Shown here piece by piece: positions 30,480 to 38,747 of a stretch of DNA of 40,383 nucleotides. Where the stretch lies: NCBI GenBank assembly GCA_013115145.1, contig JAAPAO010000313.1, positions 1-40,383 on the forward strand, written 5' to 3'. The stretch comes from Perkinsus chesapeaki (lineage: Eukaryota; Perkinsozoa; Perkinsida; Perkinsidae). A program made the position numbers and the translations under genes. Numbering within the stretch: position 1 is the stretch's first letter; each line of letters opens with the position of its first letter. The notes beneath the pieces were generated by a model that worked only from the letters and a program-made list of their open reading frames with translations, made no database searches and had not been told where the DNA came from.

Positions 30480-30640
30480 CCCTCAGAATCTTATTTCCTA
30501 TCGAACTCTTCATTATATCTCCTCCGCACTAGTAACATTCTCTCTATCAAACTCATTATCGTATCTTCGCACTGGTAGCATATTCTCTATCGATCTGTAT
30601 TATATCTCCGCACTAGGAAAATATGCTGTATCGAACTTTT
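30480..30640. repeat. Satellite units related to the window start
   Basis: Three to four diverged units of about 40-45 bp contain TATCTCCTCCGCACTAGTAACAT-like blocks and CTATCGAACT or CTATCAAACT. They share these blocks and their order with 1-110. The plus-strand 141-codon frame through them is not credible as a gene. Confidence 0.6.
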
Positions 30641-31320
30641 TTCTCAGCATGAGGCAGAGAATTGACCCGCTGCATCACACCCCACATCGCCGGAAATCCA
30701 TTTTTATTTTCATTTCTGCAAAATTCTGCAAACTTTATACAACCCAGTCGCTTGAGCACATACGCGTCATCGTGTTTGGTTAACCGAATTACTGTCCCTC
30801 CCCCTACTTCCCGAATACTACTATCACATTCCGTTAATGCCGCCGTAGGCTCCTTTTGGGCAGGGTCGGGCTCTTCGCGATTTGGTGATGCTGGGGGCTT
30901 GAGTTTCGGCATGATATGTTTTACGAGCACACCCCTGAGCTTGAGTATCTGCTCTGATCATCTCGCTATATATCAAAATCCATTATATGATAGGGTCGCT
31001 ACCGGTGAACCCTGGACAGAGCTTGAGTTGCTAAGATTCACGAAGCTGTAGTCCTACTACAGCCCCTGAGGGCCCTATACTCTCTGGAAAGAAAGTGCAG
31101 CGAAATAATAAAAAATATCATATAGCAAGGGCAATATATTTGTTAAATACTTTATTGATTTATTTAGTCTCTTTTGAACAGCGTTTCCACCCCATATTCC
31201 CCGAGCCCGTGTGCCCAGCCCGAGCAACTCAAGAGTGTGAAGTTTGGAAGTGGTCGCTAACAGAAAATTTGTAAAATTTCCGGAAGTACCATCGATGCCC
31301 TCTATTTGGTAGCTGCCTGA

Positions 31321-31430
31321 GGAAGCTCCACAGGCCCACCTCCCTGAACTTTTAAGAGTAGGAAGCTCCACAGGCCCACCTCCCTGAACTTTTAAGAGTA
31401 GGAAGCTCCACAGGCCCCCCTCTCTGAACG
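31321..31430. repeat. 40-bp tandem repeat, 2.75 copies
   Basis: Units at 31321-31360 and 31361-31400 are identical; the third (31401-31430) is truncated and has two substitutions. The unit begins GGAAGCTCCACAGGCCC. The 40-bp period is not a multiple of three, so it does not encode a peptide repeat in one frame, although a minus-strand 166-codon frame runs through it. Confidence 0.85.
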
Positions 31431-32633
31431 AAGGCAACGAAACATTGAGTAACATTACGCAACGCACAGGATAAGCTAGAGACGGACTATTAACCACTTC
31501 ATGTGGTACGTCATGCTGGAGCCGACATTTTTGTAGGATACTGCTGGTATGTTCCCTACCAACAGAAACTACCACAAGAAACTATTACGCTTTACTCTGC
31601 AACGTTCAGGAGATTAGCATGCATTAGCCATCCAAAAGTGGTTCATTCGAGACTACCGGCACTGTCGGTGGGTCAGCCCTGTCGAGCGGAGCAGATACGG
31701 GCCCTCCGGCAGGAACTTATGTCGTAAAGGAACGAACACCTCGGGACTCCTAGGGCCTTCCCGAGGCGCTGAGAATGGGCGGCCATGTGAGTCGATTGAG
31801 GAAATCAAACTCCTGCGTACATTACAAGGCACTGGTCCGAATGTACACACCTTCGACTGTCCCTCCATGTGGTCTTTACTTTCCTGATTGGGCGGAGAGC
31901 TTATCTGAGGAGAGTAAGGAGTTCACCAAGGTAACACTAATGCTGCTGCAAAGCTCACTAGACATGACCGATTACAACTTAAGTCTGCTCGAGGGACTCC
32001 ATATAGTGCATAATTGGTAAAACACCGAGGCTGGTTACCAAGTCACAAGGTGAAGCCTGTCTTCGTCTTCTACTACGTGCAGATGGTACTGCATGGTGCG
32101 CGCATCATCAAAATCGATCAAATTGGCGTGCGCTTTTTACAGCGCATGATGCCCTACGGTCGCATCGTTGCGTTTGATAAGGCCTTATCGTCACGTCGGC
32201 CCTAATAATGATTCTAATAAACCCTCTGAGCTCCGCGTGTGGTGGTTCTGGCCCTACTGGTGCACTGTGCTTTCAGCTATTACCTCACTTTATCAACTAA
32301 ATGCACTTTCCGACTGCCATCATCACCATTTATGGGGTCACCACCATCAACACCATTGAAGTAAGCTCGTCGCTGAATTATTATCCTCCTCTCTTAATTA
32401 ACCCCGCCTCTCAAATCTGCATTTGTCTATGCATGCTATCGTCTATTTTGTTGGCATCTGAAGGGTATTAAGCCATTTTATCTCCCCGTTGGTCGTCCCC
32501 CTTGCCCTACTTGGAGTGATTCTCTAAAGCGTCAAGTAGAGCCACACTAGCTCTACTCGACCCATCTCTTCGCTCGGTTGTGCCCTTTTACGTATTCCCT
32601 CCGCCTATGGTCGAAACACTCCTCTGTTTTCAG

Positions 32634-35600
32634 GCCCGATGCGATCGAAGTTCCTCTGGCCAGTTCCGCGGCTCATCGGCAACATTGAAGCCCGACTCCG
32701 AGGGCGTATCTTTCATCCAAGAGGGGGCTCAGGTTAGTTACACACTATGAAGATTTTCAAGAGGTTCTCCTCAGGCCAGCAGCGAAAGCCGAATGATGGC
32801 GTGGCCGGTCGCCTCGGTAGGCCAAAAACTGCCCTGATAGATTTTTTGTGGATGCTGACTATTTCAGGTTGCCGAGATTGCCTTTGGCCAAGGCCACTAC
32901 TTCAACGTACAATGCATGGAGAGCCATTGTGGAGCTCAATTGAACGACTGCCTGGATGAGACCGATGGCAGCATCGAACCAACTTTCAACAAGTAGGATT
33001 CGCTCTGACCATGCTTGCTCAGCGCCGACGAGAAAATCGAAGGAGAGGTGAAATTCGTTATTTCAGGGACAAAAAGACTCTGCACCAGTCTCAATGTGGA
33101 ATAGTGCTGACTTGCCTTTGGCATGAGGAGCAGGCTGAGGAGAAGACGGAACAGACCGAGAACAAGCAGAACCCGGTAGGTTCTCACCAGGGATCGAACC
33201 CGGGTCGCCTGATGGTTAGTTTCAGGGCAAGCTCTCCGCCCTGGCGACCAAAGCGCTGGAGTTCGCCAGAAGCGCTAGAAGGATGCAAGGCGCCGACCAC
33301 TGCACGGACGGCATCAACCGCCTTGATGAGTCCCCTATGGAGGGAAGTTTGATGAAGTGTGCGGCGGACTTTGGCTGTCAGCGCATCAAGACGTAGGAAA
33401 CTGTCGAGGACTGTTCAGCTGTTTCATTGGCTTCTCTTTAGGGACGACCTGGCAGAGCAAGCAGCTAGTGGTGCCGTGCCGGGGGAGAAGAAAGTGCTGG
33501 AAGAAGTTGCTGAGGTGAGCTAGGCGTTGGGCGGCGGCACTTGGCAGAAAATACGCGGTGCTGCATGCGGAGTGGATGAGGGAATTTGATGTGCATCATC
33601 ATCGGTTTATCAGCCCCCTAGGGAGTAAATGAGGTGATTTACAAATGCTGCGTATTCATGCATATTTCTTTATTACTTGTCTAAGTTAGTCGTGTATGTA
33701 CGCTTTTAGTGGACACTTGACACGATCATTTTTGTGACACTTGAAATGAGTTTTACTCACCTTTGTTGTTTTATTATTATCTTCTGTATTAGGGCAAATC
33801 GATGATGGAAATAGAGTCGTCGGAGCCTCAACTACAACCAGCTTTCGTCAGCTTTGATGCCATTGATCCCGAGTGCTGGCAGAGCAATTGTGATCTCGAG
33901 CTTGGCAACTGCGACCAAGGTGAGCAATGTCTCGTTGCTTCCAGCGGTGCGTTTAATGAAGCCTTACGGAATGCCTGTGGACGTCGTTATATTGTAAACC
34001 TGTAGATGTGGATAGATTTTCAAAGATGTAGCTTACAATAGTAAGCTCATCTGTTTACTATGATCGGTGTAGTGTGGTCGGATCCAAGGTGGTCAGATGC
34101 TCAGGTGGCCACTAGGGGGCGCCGCGTAAACATTAAAGATATAAACATTTATCACTCATCGGGATAACCTGCTTTTTCATATAACTGCACATCTTTACAG
34201 TTTATATGAGATTGACGACTGTATTATCACTTGTGAAGTGAATATAGTGTCATACCTATTGGGGGAATAGTACTCGATACAAGTGAATTGGAGAAACCAA
34301 TGTGGGCTGAAGATTATTTACATTCATACCTTCAGTTGGTTTTGTACAGCTCAAACGGCTGACTAGTGCAACCGATATATCCTCATCGAGTTCGACTCTG
34401 CTGCCTTTTCCCTGTCAGATATCGAGTGTCATTCAATGGTCGAGTGTCTGGAGATTCGGCAGTCCCGAGGGGAGGACGAAAACGAGTGCACGAAACATCT
34501 GTATAAGCTGGACAAGTACAAAAGCGATGTGCTGACTTGTGGAAAAAAGTCGAAGTGTTTTAAGGTGAGCACGCATGGCTCTGGAGTAGAAAGTCATAGA
34601 GGAAATATCAAACACAAATGGAATGCACTTCTTGTACTTTAACAGTTATTATTAGCAAATACTGACTTTAACCTATTTCAAGTTGATCCATACCTTTCAC
34701 GCCTATCATACGTCTCAAATGGAGGAGTTATCGGTTGTTTTCAAGAAAAACTTTCCTACCGCCGTTCCTGGTGATATCTCACTCGCTTCTTCGGGAACAA
34801 TTTTCGATGCCTGAGGGATGCGTTGTCGTGTGACTAGATAAGTCGACGCCGGTAACGTGTCGTGTATGAAGCTCTCTATTTGCAGCACTTGTTAGCCCTG
34901 GACGCAGCCGGATGCATAATCGTTGCTTTAATCGGGGGTCTCCTTGTAGGCGAGCTCATCTCCGGTATCGTTCCTGGAGCTGTCGGAGACCGCAGCCAGT
35001 CCGAGTTCGTTTTTTCAATTGTCGGCCAAATCTTCGAGCGAGAGGAGCCTTGATGAGACGCGAAAGAAGACTGATGAGATGGTCGAGAAGGTGAGTTCCG
35101 AAGGTCTGTAGGAGGAGGAGGCCAATGCGGGTAGACAGTAGTATAATATATTATCACGGTATTACTAGTGCTATCAACTTTCTGAATATCTATAGTCACT
35201 TCACTGATGAAATAGTTTTCAAGTAAGTTATTGTATGTATAGCTGACATTAAGGAGCACTTAATGCATGTTGGCCTCGGTGATGCAAAGTCGCCATGCTC
35301 CGTTATCTTCCCTAAATCCTGCTAAATCTGTTTGTGATTCACTGGGACCGTGTTGAGGCGATGCGTGCACACTATTGATTGGAGTAATTAGTCGACGAAC
35401 GGTGGATCGGTTATTTTACCGAGCGCGAAAGTGGTATTATTTTTCCCAGTAAGGAGTTGTCGTTTTTGTCAGCTGAACGCCAAGATGGCCGAACTCAACA
35501 AGGAATTCGCCGACACTGAAACGGAAGAGAAAAACGACTTTAATAAGCTGGAGAAAGCCAAGGAGGATTCTGACAAGTAGCATAATTTCGTGGCGCGTGA

Positions 35601-38321
35601 AAGTTTATGTACTGTCCAGGAAAATGGAGGAATCTGAGCACAACTTTGAGATGCAGGAAGAGAAAATTATGGATGATCCTAGTGGGGCGCGCGGTCATCT
35701 GATGGCCTCGGAATTTCGCCATTTTCAGTGCCCTCGGCGTCCGGTCCTTCTGGCACGTCCAGCTTCATGCAGTCCTCGGACGGCCCGGCTTTCTTGGAAC
35801 CGCTGAGGAAGATCGCAAAAGAGGCGAGATCGTTCTCCATGAGCATGAGGCAGGAGGCGCAGCAAATGGAAGAGTTTGCTAGGAAAAAGTGTAAGAATCG
35901 AATGGCTACTTTCGCGGGGGCAGGAATGTCTTCATTTTCTTGATGGGAATTTTCGCTAAATTTTTTGTGCATTTCTGTATCCGGAGGGACAATAATTAAT
36001 GGTGGACGAATTCGGACAGTGCGGCAGATTTTTATTACGGCACTTTGATTTCATGACGACTCGTTTTCATATCGGACGGCTCCGTTAACTCCGCAAGTAG
36101 GAATCCGACTTGCGAAGTTAATAGATCTGTCCGATAATAATGATAATAATGGTGTAATAATAGATCCTACTGCAGTATACGGTGCAGTCGATTCTGAATA
36201 AGAATTGTTGGCCGCGGTCTCGAGTTGGGACTTTACCGCTCATTCGGAGGGTTTTGGGAGTCCTTTGACTTTCAGCCAAGAATTTGAAGCACCCGCACCG
36301 ATTGGATTCGGCCTTCGCTCCACTCTCGCTGCTGCAAGTTGGGGACACGGCCGACTATTCGACGGCGATGAAGGCGGAGAGCGACGATGATGCTAAAGTC
36401 CAGGAGAGCTTGGCGAAGGCGCAGAAGGCAGTAGGAAGGCAGTGGTGGTGCAGCAGGAGTTCATACCGCATTTTCATTTCAGTTGGCAAGTTTGAAGGAC
36501 GACGTTCAAGCCCAATCTGCGGAGTTGAGCAAACAACAAAAGGAGGATGCCGCTGAGGAGGCGGCGGCGGAGAAAAATCAGCCAGCGCCGCCGATCGGTG
36601 CTCCGGGAAGTTTCGTCCAGACCGGATCTGGCAAGCATGTGGATGTTTCAGGATGGGTTAACAGGTAAGAAATTCGTGGCGCGCGGGAATAGGGATTGGG
36701 TACTGCAGATTCCGCGAACGGTTGAACAATATTCACGGTGGTTCGGCGGAGCGAAGCGATGATTCTTTGACGGATTTCGGCTCCTCCTCTTCGGATCTCG
36801 ATGACGGTATGTCCCTCCTCGAAACTAAGGCGAAGAGCAAAAAGTCCTTTGATGATTTTGAGGAAGATGGCGGTAACGTCGGCTTTGGCGAGGGCAGCGG
36901 TCTGGCCTTGACCGAGGGAGACATTTTCAAGGATCCCGAGGTCAAGGATGAGACTCCGAGGTTCGTGGATCCTGCGGATGCACCAATCGATACGGACAAG
37001 AGCATTATTGCTGAGCCGGGTGATGACGTGCCGACTCCGGAAGTCGAGCCTGAGTCGTCTTTCTTGGAAGCGAAGGCGAAGGGACCGATTGGCTTGGTGG
37101 GTTGACCTGTTTTGTATCATGCAGGCTTTGAGGTAAGATATGTCTTTTGCTTTTCTCAGGACAGCGATGAGATGAATTCTCGTGAGCGTGAAGTTGCCCG
37201 ACTTGATGATGCCTTCACCGCACAGTTTGCCAAACTTAAAGCGAAGAATCTCGAAATGCAAGCGGAGGCCAAAGCCGAGGTGGGCAGCGAATCGATCGTT
37301 TACAGATTTACAATTGGGCCCCGTGGTATTGGACGGTGACTATTCACCTAGCGGCGTCTGGTCAATCGTCGCGCGCCACGAAATTAAGTACGTTCTTGCT
37401 CAGCTCGATAAGGCTCTGGATGACCAAGCGAAGTTTGAAGCGGAAAATCCGAACATTGGCAACGATATTACATCGTTAATGCAGCTGAATGACCGCGCGC
37501 CATTTAATTTGGAGAAGCACGCGGATGAGATCAGAGAGCTGGAGAGCAAGTGGGAGAGGGAAGCGAAGAAAATCGAGGTGAGTTTGGCAAGTACTTTTCG
37601 ATAGAAGTATTATTTCAGGCGACTCCGGACACTTCCGAGGTAGATTCTGAGTGGCAGAATAAGATTGAGAATTTGAAGGAACAGAAGCAAGAGAAGGACG
37701 CGAAGTTGCAGAAAATTGAGCAGAGAATGTCAGCTAGTGTTGCCGCGTTGAAGCAGGTAAGGATAGCATCTGTACAGCTGCTGTGAGTGAGCTGTTATTT
37801 GCATCAGGACTCGCATCAAATCGGTGATATTGTGAAGCAGCGCAGCCTGCACCGCGACGACGACGGTGCATCCTTTTTTGAGATGAGCGGCAAGCATAGC
37901 AGCAAAGTGGCCCAGAGCCTTCATCAGTAAGAAAAATTGAGGAAAAGTTGGTATGAGATGCACTGCTGCGGACAGGTTGAGCAATATGATAGACGAGAAC
38001 TTGGCCAAGACGAGGGCAGAGGAGTTGACACTTCGAGATGAGGAGAAAGGCTTGGATCAGAACGCTATGGGGGGAGTCGAGTTGGCCAGCCCAGTCGGCG
38101 ATGGAAGCATCTCGTCATTCATGGAAGAGAAGAAGGCGAGGCAGGATGCTATTTTCGGCGATAGGGTAAGGATGCATTATCGATCACTTGATCGATTTCG
38201 TGTTCAGAATCTTTCCCCTACTCTGAGATCTGCTCTTGCCAAGGCGGACGCTACTCTGGCGGCTCTCCAGGAGCAGATCAGACACTCCAAGTTTACTCCG
38301 TTGAAGCCGGCAGATATCTGA
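32634..38321 (+). CDS. Large coiled-coil protein with Cys-rich N-part and SF[LMF][QE] motifs, about 20 exons
   Basis: Exons with fully consistent phases: 32634-32732, 32868-32992, 33067-33175, 33226-33392, 33442-33514, 33793-33919, 34419-34564, 34950-35090, 35473-35576, 35620-35681, 35729-35890, 36276-36430, 36483-36664, 36709-37096, 37160-37279, 37404-37577, 37619-37756, 37808-37926, 37976-38165, 38208-38321; 964 codons plus stop. The first exon (signal peptide expected) is not identified. The N-terminal third is Cys-rich (DIECHSMVECLEI, CGKKSKCFK). The rest is charged, helical and coiled-coil, punctuated by VSFIQ, VSFLE, SSFFQ, SSFMQ, LSLLQ, GSFVQ, MSLLE, SSFLE, TSLMQ, ASFFE and SSFME. Family not recognised. 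From the exon at 34950 onward it is paralogous to the next gene, with matching exon lengths and phases. It may be two genes if the join 34564/34950 is wrong. Confidence 0.8.
33176..33225 (-). other. 50-nt intron carrying an antisense tRNA 3' half
   Basis: The intron GTAGGTTCT...TTTCAG lies between phase-0 exons (QNP and GKLSALATK). On the minus strand it reads GACCCGGGTTCGATCCCTGG then TGAGAACC: a perfectly paired T-arm with canonical B box, followed by an acceptor-like strand. No 5' tRNA half is present. Confidence 0.75.
35577..35619 (+). other. 43-nt intron with the ATTTCGTGGCGC motif
   Basis: This phase-2 intron contains TAATTTCGTGGCGCG at 35583-35597. Related copies occur in the introns 36665-36708 (+), 37280-37403 (inverted, 37368-37386) and 40145-40191 (+), and a weaker one at 39027-39044 (TTTGGTGGCGCAGTGAC). 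Occurrence in both orientations argues against a splicing signal. GTGGCGCAGTG resembles a Pol III A box; that link is inference. Confidence 0.7.
36070..36136. repeat. Imperfect long hairpin in an intron
   Basis: Outer arms TATCGGAC (36070-36077) and GTCCGATA (36129-36136) enclose inner arms around GTTAACTCCGCAAGT (36084-36098) and ACTTGCGAAGTTAA (36108-36121), with a 9-nt loop. It sits in the intron 35891-36275. Possibly a foldback element or a structured intronic RNA. Confidence 0.65.
36665..36708 (+). other. 44-nt intron with the ATTCGTGGCGCG motif
   Basis: This phase-2 intron after ...SGWVNR carries AAATTCGTGGCGCGCG. It occupies the position homologous to the intron 40145-40191 in the neighbouring paralog (after ...EWYAK), which carries the same motif, so this copy probably predates the gene duplication. 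Confidence 0.7.
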
Positions 38322-38747
38322 TAGATGAGCAACACCATGGAATCATGCTGCTGCTGCTATCAGTTGGATGTGGTCATATGTGGAGATCTCGAACGGTGTG
38401 GCGTTGGTTAATTATGAGGCGCGCGGTAAAATAGATGATATGAGCTTTATTCCAGGGATACTTTCAATCAGTCGAAGGCATTTTCAGTTCGGTTGGAACT
38501 TTCAATTTTTTTATCTTTTCTTCTGCGGGGAAAATTTCCCTTTTTCCAGAAATTTTCCTTTTTTTCAGAGATTTTCCTTTTTTTCGGAAATTTTCCTCCT
38601 CTCTCTGTCCCACACGGGAGGCAGTCTACGGCTGGTGAATATAGGTGCGCTCTTGAGGAAGTTGTATTTCTGGGGGTTAAAGGAGTAGTCGGGTGCAGGT
38701 GGTGTCGACGGTTATGTTATGATCAGCTATTACCACTTACAAATAAT
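38322..38747. other. Intergenic spacer with TTTTCC array
   Basis: Between the stop of the first coiled-coil gene and the ATG of the second. Positions 38500-38605 contain repeated AAATTTTCCTTTTT and TTTTTCAGARATTTTCC blocks, resembling the arrays at 8395 and 20008. A partial GAGGCGCGCGGTAAAAT near 38417 resembles the intronic GTGGCGC motif. The spacer must hold the promoter of the second gene; no element is recognisable. Confidence 0.5.

Larger units (their letters stand above)
30303..32633. other. Repeat-rich intergenic stretch with weak ORFs
   Basis: It contains satellite units related to 1-110 (30480-30640) and a 40-bp tandem repeat (31321-31430). A minus-strand ORF with an ATG at 30912 (MPKLKPPASPNREEPDP..., down to 30613) reads like coding sequence, including TVIRLTKHDDAYVLKRLG. 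It could be an isolated gene fragment or an upstream exon of the diflavin reductase separated by the transposon; I cannot join it. Plus-strand exon-like pieces near 31840-31930 and 32050-32206 are not recognised. Confidence 0.35.

Noticed and set aside
30358-30783. 141-codon plus-strand ORF
   Set aside because: It covers satellite units and conflicts with a more coding-like minus frame.
31075-31575. 166-codon minus-strand ORF
   Set aside because: It runs through a 40-bp tandem repeat and has no recognisable domain or coding bias.
34862-35053. Open frame with a membrane-span-like sequence that could end the Cys-rich gene
   Set aside because: The overlapping frame from 34950 gives two SF[LF][QE] motifs, joins in phase to exons on both sides and aligns with the downstream paralog, so the hydrophobic frame is taken as an accident. 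It stays possible as an alternative end.
36578-37261. 227-codon minus-strand open frame
   Set aside because: It is antisense to well-phased exons of the coiled-coil gene and has no domain.
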